The notes under the pieces: generated by a model
What the model saw: the letters and a program-made list of their open reading frames with translations, nothing else
Databases searched by the model: none
Told to the model about the DNA's origin: nothing
In this document: one piece after another, positions 1 through 7,602 of the stretch
How the letters are laid out: each line of letters opens with the position of its first letter
Numbering within the stretch: position 1 is the first letter of the stretch
Translations under genes and position numbers: made by a program
From: Chitinophaga sp.
GTDB lineage: Bacteria; Bacteroidota; Bacteroidia; Chitinophagales; Chitinophagaceae
Assembly (NCBI RefSeq): GCF_019236475.1
Contig: NZ_JAFAIX010000013.1
Span: 1 to 64,000, forward strand
Reading direction: 5' to 3'
DNA: 64,000 bases

Positions 1-3000
1 ACTTGCGCCGCCAGCTACATATACAGGTGTAAGATCTGCCGTGATAGCTGTCGCAGACGTGATGTTCGCTGGCAGGGAAATGGTAAACTTAGTCGCCGTT
101 CCTTCTTTCAGTGTGGTACTTACAGGCGTTACGGTGAGTACATTACTTCCTGGAGAAGTGACGCTGGTGTTATCCAGGATATCCAGTTTTACAGCAGGCA
201 CCGTAGTGATCATAGGATCGGTGCACACTGCATTGATGTACAACACAGCATCATCATTGAGCACCAGGTTCGCGGGAGCTTTAATATAAATTTTATCAGA
301 AGTACCTTTTGTGGCAGGAATGCTGATAGTGGTTGGCAAATTATAACGAGCAGCCGCAGCGGTGGTTCCTGTACCAGCACTTAAGGTAAAGTTCATTTGA
401 GATGCAGTGGTAAGACCGTTTGGTAATTCTACCCAGAAAGCGGCGCCAGTGGCATCGCCTTCTTTTACAGATGATTGATCCAAATGGAGTAGTATATTAC
501 CTGGAGGATAATCCGCATCTATAATCGTGATGGTTTTGCCAGTAACAGTATATGGTGTCGAGATAGCATCTGTTGCCGTACCATCCAATACCAGTGTTTC
601 AGGCCCTTCCACAAGATTATCCAAGAGCAGCGCCAGACTTACATCCTGAGAGTGACCCAACAGCGTGAAAGTTGACGGTGTAATTGTATAATCGGCCGGG
701 CTAGCAGTTCCTGTATTCGGTTTGAAAGTGAAATTAATTTCCACTTCCGTCGTAACATTCGGTGGCAGTGATACCGTTAATGGTCCGGTGTAGCCTTCTT
801 TCAGATCTGCTGGAGCAGCGAGAGAAGTAATGCTCAGTTTGAGATTATTCGGATCATTGCGAGTTACATCTGTAATATCCAGTCTTACCTGGTTGGTGGT
901 TACATCTACATCAGCAGTGGTATTGAGGAACAGCGTTTCTGTGTTCTCAATGATCAAATCTGTTTCAGCTCTTACAATATCATCTATAGTAGTGATGCTG
1001 TTAGTTCCTGCTGGCAATGTGATCACATTCTTCAGGAGCGTATAGTCTCCTGTTAAACCAACAGTGGACGCAGCATCTCTCGTAAGGGTAATATTAATAT
1101 CCTTAGTACTAGTCACATTGGCAGGTAATGCAATGGTGAATTTCACCGTCTCTCCTTCCTTGATAGTAGACTTCACAGGAGTGATAGTCAGTACTTTACT
1201 GCCTGCATTTGTCTGACTGGTATTATCCAGGATGGTCAGTTGTTTCTGCCCATCTGTTGGAATATTTGGGTCGGTGCAAGTAGTATTAATTTTGAGGATG
1301 GCATCATCATAGAGCACATTGTTGGTGTTTGCCTTGATATATATTTTATCGGAGGCAGATTTACCAGTATTTATGGTGATGGTAGCAGGAAGTACATACC
1401 TGGAGGCAGCCGCAGTAGAAGTAGCGTCGGCAGCCAGGTTGAAAGTCCACTGTTTACCAGCTACCAGTCCGTCTGGTAATTCCAGCCAGAACGCGGCGCC
1501 GGTGGCATCTCCTTCTTTCACGGAAGTTTGATCCAAGTGTACGATCACAGGATGAGCAGGTGGATAACTCGCATCACCAATGGTAATCGTAAATGGATTC
1601 AACGTAAAGTTAGTAATACCATCGCTGGCAACTCCTCCTAGAATCATGGTTTCATCTCCTTCCAGCAGATTATCCGTTAATAATGCCAAGTCTGTAGTGG
1701 TGGCATTGCCGGTGCTCAGCGTGAACGGAGAGGTTATTGTATAATCCAGTGTAGACGCAGTTCCTGTAATATTATTCAGGTTAATATTGATAGGAACGGT
1801 GGTAGTAACGTTCGCAGGTAGTGCCACTGCCAGTTTACCAGTATAACCTTCTGTCAGGCCTGTAGCAGGAATGGTGGAGAATGTCAGTTTTGTATTATTG
1901 GCATCGAGGCGGGTAGCATCCTGGATAGTGGTCGTTTGGGTAATCGTTTTTGTTTTCCCCATTACTACCGCAGTGATATTCAGTTTCACCAGTTCATCTG
2001 GTTCCAGCACCAGGTCTGTTTTTGCGGTCAGGGTAAGATCTGTACCGTTAGCGCCTATTTCAATATAGGCGTCAGGGATTGGGTCTACATAGTCCAGACC
2101 AGGCGTCGCTAAATTTGGCGTAGCATCATTAATAGCAGTTGCCGAAACTTTTATTCTTTCAGACGCGTTGATCCCAGTTGGTAATTGCACGTGAATAGTG
2201 GCGCTATTGCCTTCCAATACAGTAAGGGTCGGCGTTGTAGTGCTGAGGTCACTGGGTTCATCGTCTACTATCGTATATTGTGTAGTAGTTTGAGAGCCCA
2301 ACTTGATCATATTATCGGGAGACGCCAACAACTTCAAATTCAGTCGTCTATCATATTCCAGGATTTTATTTCCTCTAATAGTGACCACAGGGACAGGAAC
2401 TACTTTTCCGGCAGTGTAATCGCCTGCTGGAATCATGAACCCTACTCTGTTAATTGTAAAATCAGTTCCTTCTATAGCTGGATGTAATTCACCTACATCA
2501 GGCGGGGCCACGTCTATCTGTACGAAGGCGGGTGCAGTCAAAATTCCTCCGGACACGGTGAGATTCAGATTACTTGCGGTAGCGACAACATCGCCTTCCG
2601 GCTGCGACTGCGCAGCACTTGCAAATGCGACTGTCACTGGAGTACTCTTTCCACTGTGTGCAGTAGACATTGGATCAGTGTATGCAGTAGTGTTTTTAAT
2701 CGTTTGGGTATCATCATAACCAACACGAATAACAGTTCCTGAAGAGGCATAGGTAGATGTCAAACCAGTCATTGGCATTAAAACGCAAAGCCCAATTCCA
2801 CGGTAATAATTCAGTGGGTTACTGGTATTCAACATTCCGTTCAGGAATTGACCTGGTATATTAGGATCATCTTCCCTGTCATAATCATAGTTGATACTCA
2901 TTCCAAGAAATTTGGAAGTATCTATTGTACGAAACACATGGGAGTAATTACCATTGTTAGCATTTGGTGCAGTGGTGGTTGCAGACCTATATATCCCTGC

Positions 3001-3633
3001 AAACTTCGCATTGGTAGATGTTCCATTATCTGTGGATGCGAAGCTGTTACGGTTATTATCGTCCTGGGGATTTGTTATATTATCCTGGAGCTTAGGGTAT
3101 TCTGTAAAGTACAGGATCGGGTAAAGATTAGTAGCCCCAGTAGTGGTGCAATAAAGGTTATATTTCAGGTGGAAATATTTTTTAGGGGCCTCATAACTGA
3201 TCGTCTTCCTGAGCACAAAGCGATAAGTTGTTGCACCCTTCGGTACATCCAAATGAGAGAAGATGATTACTTCATAAGGATTGGCAGTAGTACCATCCCC
3301 CATTACACCGGTTATCTGGTCAAAAGTAGGGGAAATGGTATCGGTATAAACACCACCAGTATAGTTGAAAAATTTGAAATAATTCCGGATCCCCACTTTC
3401 CCAGCGTCGAGACGATCCACTCCAGTTTCCGTTCTTCCATTTCTGAAAACCTGGAAATCGCCATTGGCTTGAACAACAATTTTGAGCCCATCACTGGCAT
3501 TTGTTCCACCTGAGGGATTAATGATAACCTGTGCGGAGGCATTTTGCGTGGAGAACAGTAACATCAATGCCATTACTAGGCCACCGGCAAGCCGACGGAA
3601 AAATAGGGGCATAGCAGTCTGGGTATCTTTCAT
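1..3633 (-). CDS. Giant secreted adhesin with Calx-beta-like repeats (N-terminal part, runs off the left edge)
   Basis: An uninterrupted reading frame of 1211 codons starts at 3633 and is still open at base 1, so only the N-terminus is visible. The first ~35 residues form a signal peptide (basic FFRR, hydrophobic GGLVMALMLLF, then NASAQ). A unique region of about 430 residues follows. After it come seven repeated modules of about 115-120 residues, each with a KEG or LEG motif followed by a strand ending in LP (near bases 2205, 1845, 1510, 1165, 805, 465 and 105), DD-turns, and E-ETxxL segments, as in Calx-beta calcium-binding domains. Modules three apart are most alike; for example KEGDATGAAFW occurs near 1500 and again near 450, 1053 nt away. 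Start choice: ATG at 3633; a second ATG at 3612 would also keep the signal peptide. Export and surface adhesion, perhaps through type IX secretion, are inferred; the C-terminal sorting signal is not visible. Confidence 0.85.
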   Translation of the reverse strand, partial: MKDTQTAMPLFFRRLAGGLVMALMLLFSTQNASAQVIINPSGGTNASDGLKIVVQANGDFQVFRNGRTETGVDRLDAGKVGIRNYFKFFNYTGGVYTDTISPTFDQITGVMGDGTTANPYEVIIFSHLDVPKGATTYRFVLRKTISYEAPKKYFHLKYNLYCTTTGATNLYPILYFTEYPKLQDNITNPQDDNNRNSFASTDNGTSTNAKFAGIYRSATTTAPNANNGNYSHVFRTIDTSKFLGMSINYDYDREDDPNIPGQFLNGMLNTSNPLNYYRGIGLCVLMPMTGLTSTYASSGTVIRVGYDDTQTIKNTTAYTDPMSTAHSGKSTPVTVAFASAAQSQPEGDVVATASNLNLTVSGGILTAPAFVQIDVAPPDVGELHPAIEGTDFTINRVGFMIPAGDYTAGKVVPVPVVTIRGNKILEYDRRLNLKLLASPDNMIKLGSQTTTQYTIVDDEPSDLSTTTPTLTVLEGNSATIHVQLPTGINASERIKVSATAINDATPNLATPGLDYVDPIPDAYIEIGANGTDLTLTAKTDLVLEPDELVKLNITAVVMGKTKTITQTTTIQDATRLDANNTKLTFSTIPATGLTEGYTGKLAVALPANVTTTVPININLNNITGTASTLDYTITSPFTLSTGNATTTDLALLTDNLLEGDETMILGGVASDGITNFTLNPFTITIGDASYPPAHPVIVHLDQTSVKEGDATGAAFWLELPDGLVAGKQWTFNLAADATSTAAASRYVLPATITINTGKSASDKIYIKANTNNVLYDDAILKINTTCTDPNIPTDGQKQLTILDNTSQTNAGSKVLTITPVKSTIKEGETVKFTIALPANVTSTKDINITLTRDAASTVGLTGDYTLLKNVITLPAGTNSITTIDDIVRAETDLIIENTETLFLNTTADVDVTTNQVRLDITDVTRNDPNNLKLSITSLAAPADLKEGYTGPLTVSLPPNVTTEVEINFTFKPNTGTASPADYTITPSTFTLLGHSQDVSLALLLDNLVEGPETLVLDGTATDAISTPYTVTGKTITIIDADYPPGNILLHLDQSSVKEGDATGAAFWVELPNGLTTASQMNFTLSAGTGTTAAAARYNLPTTISIPATKGTSDKIYIKAPANLVLNDDAVLYINAVCTDPMITTVPAVKLDILDNTSVTSPGSNVLTVTPVSTTLKEGTATKFTISLPANITSATAITADLTPVYVAGGAS

Positions 3634-3765
3634 AGGATAGGACTGAACTAACATAATAAGCTTGTAAATTTCTATTTATGCATATAGATTCTTAAGTCAC
3701 AAAATGAAAAAAACTATTCTTTACCCAACCTATATGCGTTGATGCGAATTTCCTTTAATGGCTCC

Positions 3766-3881
3766 CGACGGCTTACACCTCTCCAGGTGCAGAAAAACCT
3801 TGCTGCCGGTGTGTCGTGTATCTATCGTTTTAGTTCGTTGGCATAGCAACGTGGGGGAAACAAGTTCCCTGCACACTTGCT
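3766..3881. other. Candidate structured nucleic-acid region
   Basis: Two adjacent foldable blocks are visible. Block 1: CGAC 3766-3769 pairs with GTCG 3813-3816, GGC 3770-3772 with GCC 3805-3807, and an inner hairpin pairs CACCT 3776-3780 with AGGTG 3785-3789. Block 2: AGCAA 3845-3849 pairs with TTGCT 3877-3881, GTG 3851-3853 with CAC 3872-3874, and GGGAA 3855-3859 with TTCCC 3865-3869. It lies about 260 nt upstream of ahcY and about 130 nt upstream of the adhesin start, so it could be in either leader. No known RNA family was recognised. Confidence 0.3.
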
Positions 3882-4117
3882 GCACTGGGGATGATTTATA
3901 TAATTTATTATATCTACTACCTCTTGTCTACTACTTCCGAACAATAAATTATAAAATCATATATTTTAATTTACAAATCTATAACATAAAATATATTTAT
4001 TCAAATAAAAATATGCAAGTGGTCAAAACCCTGGTATTTTAGATTTTTTGTAGAAAATTTAACGGTTAAAAAGAAAAATCATGAGGTGAAAGACTATGCA
4101 GAAAGAAAAAATAACCA

Positions 4118-4125
4118 TAGATTTG
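4118..4125 (+). promoter_or_regulatory. Possible -7 promoter box for ahcY
   Basis: TAGATTTG fits the Bacteroidota -7 consensus TAnnTTTG. It ends 15 nt before the ahcY ATG at 4141, leaving a very short A-rich leader. No clear -33 TTG/TTTG element sits 19-21 nt upstream. Confidence 0.35.
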
Positions 4126-4140
4126 TAAAAAAAAGTAAGA

Positions 4141-5469
4141 ATGTCTACTGTTTCAAAATCTAACATTGACTTTAGCCTGAAATATAAGGTAAAAGATATG
4201 TCCCTGGCAGAGTGGGGTCGTAAAGAAATCGAACTGGCAGAAGCTGAAATGCCAGGTCTGATGTCTCTCCGTGAAGAATACGGTAACACTAAGCCACTGG
4301 CTGGTGCTCGTATCGCTGGTTGTCTGCACATGACTATCCAGACTGCTGTACTGATCGAAACCCTGGTTCACCTGGGTGCGGAAGTACGTTGGAGCTCTTG
4401 CAACATCTTCTCTACACAAGATCACGCTGCTGCTGCTATCGCTGCTGCAGGTACGCCTGTTTTCGCTTGGAAAGGCCTGAACGAGCAGGATTTTGACTGG
4501 TGCATCGAACAAACCCTGTTCTTCGGTGGTGCTGACCGTCCGCTGAACATGATCCTGGACGATGGTGGTGACCTCACCAACATGGTACTGGACCGTTACC
4601 CAGAACTGATCCAGCACATTAAAGGTCTGAGTGAAGAAACCACTACAGGTGTTCACCGTCTGTATGAGCGCATGAAAAATGGTACTTTACCAATGCCTGC
4701 GATCAACATCAACGACTCTGTTACCAAATCCAAATTCGATAATAAATACGGTTGCCGCGAATCTTGCGTAGACGCTATCCGTCGTGCAACTGACGTAATG
4801 ATCGCTGGTAAAGTAGCGGTTGTTGCTGGTTTCGGTGACGTAGGTAAAGGTTCTGCGGAGTCTCTCCGTGGCGCTGGCGCTCGCGTAATCGTAACTGAAA
4901 TCGATCCAATCTGCGCACTGCAGGCTGCTATGGAAGGTTATGAAGTGAAAAAAATGAACGATGCTATCAAAGAAGCGGATATCGTAGTTACTACTACTGG
5001 TTGCCGCGATATCATCAACGGCGAGCACTTCAAACTGATGAAAGATAAATGTATCGTTTCTAATATCGGTCACTTCGATATCGAAATCGATGTAGCTTGG
5101 CTGAACCAAAACTACGGTCATACTAAAGTTGAAATCAAACCTCAGGTAGATAAATACACTATCGATGGTAAAGATATCATCCTGTTGGCTGAAGGCCGCC
5201 TGGTTAACCTGGGTTGCGCTACTGGTCACCCATCTTTCGTGATGAGTAACTCCTTCACCAACCAAACACTGGCTCAACTGGAACTCTGGCAGAATTCCGC
5301 AAACTACAAAAACGAAGTTTACGTACTGCCTAAACACCTGGATGAGAAAGTTGCCCGTCTGCACCTGAAAAAAATTGGCGTAGAACTGGATGTACTGACC
5401 TCTGCTCAATCTGAATACCTCGGTATTCCAGTTGCAGGTCCATTCAAACCTGATTACTATCGTTACTAA
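4141..5469 (+). CDS. ahcY: Adenosylhomocysteinase (S-adenosyl-L-homocysteine hydrolase)
   Basis: Cytosolic NAD-dependent enzyme that splits S-adenosylhomocysteine into homocysteine and adenosine, removing the inhibitory by-product of methylation. The 442-residue length is normal for the family. Seen in the sequence: substrate-domain motif CLHMTIQTAVLIETL (61-75), NDSVTKSKFDNKYGCRES (191-208) with the conserved Lys196 and Asp200, the NAD-binding glycine loop GFGDVGKG (230-237), SNIGHFD in the C-terminal half, and the conserved C-terminal KPDYYRY. The ATG follows an A-rich stretch rather than a Shine-Dalgarno site, as is common in this phylum. Codons are strongly biased to CTG, GGT, GCT, AAC and ATC, unlike most neighbours, which suggests high expression. 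A strong terminator follows. Confidence 0.97.
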   Translation: MSTVSKSNIDFSLKYKVKDMSLAEWGRKEIELAEAEMPGLMSLREEYGNTKPLAGARIAGCLHMTIQTAVLIETLVHLGAEVRWSSCNIFSTQDHAAAAIAAAGTPVFAWKGLNEQDFDWCIEQTLFFGGADRPLNMILDDGGDLTNMVLDRYPELIQHIKGLSEETTTGVHRLYERMKNGTLPMPAININDSVTKSKFDNKYGCRESCVDAIRRATDVMIAGKVAVVAGFGDVGKGSAESLRGAGARVIVTEIDPICALQAAMEGYEVKKMNDAIKEADIVVTTTGCRDIINGEHFKLMKDKCIVSNIGHFDIEIDVAWLNQNYGHTKVEIKPQVDKYTIDGKDIILLAEGRLVNLGCATGHPSFVMSNSFTNQTLAQLELWQNSANYKNEVYVLPKHLDEKVARLHLKKIGVELDVLTSAQSEYLGIPVAGPFKPDYYRY

Positions 5470-5490
5470 TCAGTCACGAAATATTATAAC

Positions 5491-5521
5491 AAAAAGCTCC
5501 TGCCGCAAGCAGGAGCTTTTT
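5491..5521 (+). terminator. Intrinsic terminator after ahcY
   Basis: A 13-bp stem (AAAAAGCTCCTGC, 5491-5503) pairs with GCAGGAGCTTTTT (5509-5521) around the loop CGCAA. The T-rich 3' arm faces the + direction and lies 22 nt after the ahcY stop codon. Confidence 0.85.
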
Positions 5522-5553
5522 GTTTATATCACTACTATGCAAGAAAAAATCAA

Positions 5554-5561
5554 TAATTTCG
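5554..5561 (+). promoter_or_regulatory. Possible -7 box for pdxJ
   Basis: TAATTTCG differs from TAnnTTTG at one base. The 12-mer TAATTTCGCAGC here recurs exactly at 41202, upstream of mgtE. The box ends 4 nt before the pdxJ ATG, so a transcript starting from it would be nearly leaderless. Confidence 0.35.
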
Positions 5562-5565
5562 CAGC

Positions 5566-6297
5566 ATGACAAAGCTTAGTGTTAATATCAACAAGTTTGC
5601 AACACTGCGCAATGCTCGCGGTGGCAACATCCCAGATATATTGAAAGTAGCACAGGACTGCGAACGCTTTGGCGCAGACGGTATTACCGTTCACCCTCGC
5701 CCTGACGAACGCCATATCCGCTACCAGGACGTTCTTGACCTCAAACCACTTGTAACAACGGAGTTCAACATCGAAGGATATCCCAGCAAAGAGTTTATGG
5801 ACCTCGTATTGTCCGTAAAACCTCACCAATGTACACTGGTGCCAGATCCTCCTGATGCCATCACTTCCAACACCGGTTGGGATACAATCAAATATCAATC
5901 TCAATTGAAAGATGTTATCTCGGAACTGAAAAAAGCAGGTATCCGCGTGTCCATCTTCCTCAATCCGGAAGTCGACAAAGTAGCAGGCGCTAAATCTGCT
6001 GGTGCAGATCGTATTGAATTATACACCGGTCCTTACGCGGAAGAATATACGAATGCGCGTACGCAGCCACAGAACCTGCAACTGTTCAACGACTATAAAA
6101 ACACCGCCAGAGAAGCCACCGCCATCGGTCTGGACCTCAATGCAGGCCACGATCTCAACCTGGATAACCTCCGTTTCTTTAAACTGCATATCCCACAGTT
6201 GAAAGAGGTTTCTATCGGCCATGCCCTCGTTGCTGATGCCATCTACTTCGGTCTGGAAAATACCATCCAGTTGTATAAAAGGCAATTAGCTGATTAA
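5566..6297 (+). CDS. pdxJ: Pyridoxine 5'-phosphate synthase PdxJ
   Basis: Cytosolic TIM-barrel enzyme that condenses 3-amino-2-oxopropyl phosphate with 1-deoxyxylulose 5-phosphate, the last ring-forming step of DXP-dependent vitamin B6 synthesis. The 243-residue length is typical. Visible family motifs are the N-terminal LSVNINKFATLRNARGG, GADGITVHPRPDERHI with phosphate and substrate contacts, the central IELYTGPYA, and the C-terminal LNAGHDLNLDNL and EVSIGHALVADAI phosphate-binding loops. It stands alone between two terminators. The ATG start is directly supported by the family N-terminus. Confidence 0.97.
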   Translation: MTKLSVNINKFATLRNARGGNIPDILKVAQDCERFGADGITVHPRPDERHIRYQDVLDLKPLVTTEFNIEGYPSKEFMDLVLSVKPHQCTLVPDPPDAITSNTGWDTIKYQSQLKDVISELKKAGIRVSIFLNPEVDKVAGAKSAGADRIELYTGPYAEEYTNARTQPQNLQLFNDYKNTAREATAIGLDLNAGHDLNLDNLRFFKLHIPQLKEVSIGHALVADAIYFGLENTIQLYKRQLAD

Positions 6298-6317
6298 AAT
6301 ATTACTTGAAAAATTGA

Positions 6318-6362
6318 AAAGGAAAGGCCAAAAGAACTGAGTTCTTTTGGCCTTTCCTTTAT
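6318..6362 (+). terminator. Intrinsic terminator after pdxJ
   Basis: A perfect 20-bp stem (arms 6318-6337 and 6341-6360) with loop TGA, ending in a T-rich 3' arm, lies 20 nt after the pdxJ stop codon. Confidence 0.85.
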
Positions 6363-6578
6363 AAACCCAACAAGTAACCAACACCTAATATGCTGTCATA
6401 TAATATTCTTATCCAGCATAAAATGTTTATATATCGTTTACTGTTACTAAATCCAATTTTCAATACATTTAAACTTTATAAGTTCAATCGAATACCCTGA
6501 TACCGGAATGCACGGTATTCTTTGATAACTCAACTGTTTTTTATCCATCAAACCCTTTAAAACCTATTTATTCTTACT

Positions 6579-7325
6579 ATGAGAAAAGTATTTATGCTGA
6601 TGCTCGGCGCATCCATGGCTTTACTTAGCCAATCCTGTTCAAAAGGCAATGACAAACCAGAGACTCCTGGAAACAAACCGACTACTCTTTTACCTGATTC
6701 TGCATGCTACAGAGCTACCTATACTGACGTATGGCATTATACCACCCCACAACTGTATATTTTCCATGGAAATCAGTATGCCCGTGTAGATTTGTTGACA
6801 CATACCTACAAAGGTCTTAACCCTATCTCTGCTGGCTATCCAGGCGTACCATTCACCAGCTTCGATGCTGTCTATGCAAACATCTGGATTGATCCCATGG
6901 CGCCAAAGCTGATTATTTTCAGTGGTAAGCAGGTAGCCCGTTACGACATTAAGTCCAATACTTACTTAGGCTTGGATAGCATCTCCCATGCTTATCCAGG
7001 AGTGACATTCACCTCTATTGATGCCGCCTATGTGGATACCGTGACCTATTCAACGCCACAGCTTTACCTGTTCAGTGGTACCCAATATGCACGTGTTGAT
7101 ATTCCTACTAATGCCTTTAAGGGTATTACCGATATCGCTAGCCACTATCCAGGCGTGCCATTCAGTACCTTCAGTGCAACTTATGTTAGTACCTGGTTCT
7201 CCACTACTAATAAGTTAATCATCTTCAGTGGTACACAGCATGCTACCTATGATATCAAAGCGAATAGATTCGAGGGCGTGACTAGCAACAGTGCGGATTA
7301 TCCAGGTGTACCTTTCTGTCAATAA
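6579..7325 (+). CDS. Lipoprotein with four hemopexin-like repeats
   Basis: A 248-residue predicted lipoprotein. The N-terminus is a short signal sequence ending in the lipobox LSQSC with Cys20 as lipidation site, then a polar Gly/Pro/Thr linker. Residues ~45-248 are four tandem units of about 50 residues. Each has an aromatic/Ala-rich strand (ATYTDVW, AVYANIW, AAYVDTV, ATYVSTW), then LYIF-G-QYARVD or a variant, then Y-G---I---YPGVPF. This is the hemopexin repeat pattern, and four repeats would close a four-bladed propeller. Hemopexin-type propellers bind haem or other ligands; the ligand here is unknown and no haem-binding residues can be assigned. The protein is expected on the outer membrane or in the periplasm. 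It has its own terminator and no functional partner nearby. Confidence 0.8.
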   Translation: MRKVFMLMLGASMALLSQSCSKGNDKPETPGNKPTTLLPDSACYRATYTDVWHYTTPQLYIFHGNQYARVDLLTHTYKGLNPISAGYPGVPFTSFDAVYANIWIDPMAPKLIIFSGKQVARYDIKSNTYLGLDSISHAYPGVTFTSIDAAYVDTVTYSTPQLYLFSGTQYARVDIPTNAFKGITDIASHYPGVPFSTFSATYVSTWFSTTNKLIIFSGTQHATYDIKANRFEGVTSNSADYPGVPFCQ

Positions 7326-7342
7326 CAAATAGTGGATACCCG

Positions 7343-7377
7343 CTGGATAGATAGCATTATCCATGCTTTCTATCCAG
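7343..7377. repeat. Inverted repeat downstream of the hemopexin-repeat gene
   Basis: CTGGATAGATAGCAT and ATGCTTTCTATCCAG form a 15-bp stem with one mismatch and a 5-nt loop. No T-tract follows, so it may only protect the 3' end of the transcript or be a decayed terminator. Confidence 0.4.
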
Positions 7378-7397
7378 TCCCGCTCTAACCAATAATT

Positions 7398-7448
7398 AAA
7401 AGGCCTTTGGCGCTCTTCCTTTTCCAGGAAAGCACCAAAGGCCTTTTT
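7398..7448. terminator. Terminator-like hairpin, probably bidirectional
   Basis: AAAAGGCCTTTGG (from 7398) pairs with CCAAAGGCCTTTT (to 7447); the inner part is also largely complementary. T5 follows in + and a T-rich flank is present on -. It suits the hemopexin-repeat gene on + and may back up the lon terminator on -. Confidence 0.65.
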
Positions 7449-7459
7449 CATGTCTTGCC

Positions 7460-7502
7460 TAAAAAGCGATAAAGCCATTCACTCACGCAAATGGCTTTAT
7501 CG
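7460..7502 (-). terminator. Intrinsic terminator for lon
   Basis: On the - strand a 13-bp stem (CGATAAAGCCATT / AATGGCTTTATCG, + positions 7490-7502 and 7467-7479) with a 10-nt loop is followed by CTTTTT. It lies about 100 nt after the lon stop codon. Confidence 0.75.
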
Positions 7503-7602
7503 AACCCTTAAAACAATCAACATGATCCATACCGGGGTCACAACAAACCGGTATGAATGCTATAATAGTTACCGTCAGGATTGACAGTAATGATACACGG
7601 AT

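Larger units (their letters stand above)
3634..4140. other. Divergent intergenic region between adhesin and ahcY
   Basis: About 500 bases without a convincing gene separate the leftward adhesin from the rightward ahcY. The left third (about 3660-3890) has mixed base composition and contains nested inverted repeats (see 3766-3881). The right part (about 3890-4140) is very AT-rich and probably carries promoters. No match to known riboswitch cores (SAM-I, SAM-II, SAH, cobalamin) could be recognised by eye. Confidence 0.6.

Noticed and set aside
2848..3513. 221-codon + frame and other + frames between 41 and 3513
   Set aside because: All lie antisense to the continuous adhesin reading frame, which has a signal peptide and domain repeats.
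3758..4042. 94-codon + frame upstream of ahcY
   Set aside because: Spans the structured block and then a low-complexity AT-rich stretch; no start context, domain or conservation signal.
3634..4140. SAM or SAH riboswitch upstream of ahcY
   Set aside because: None of the conserved core sequences of these riboswitches could be found; only generic hairpins are present.
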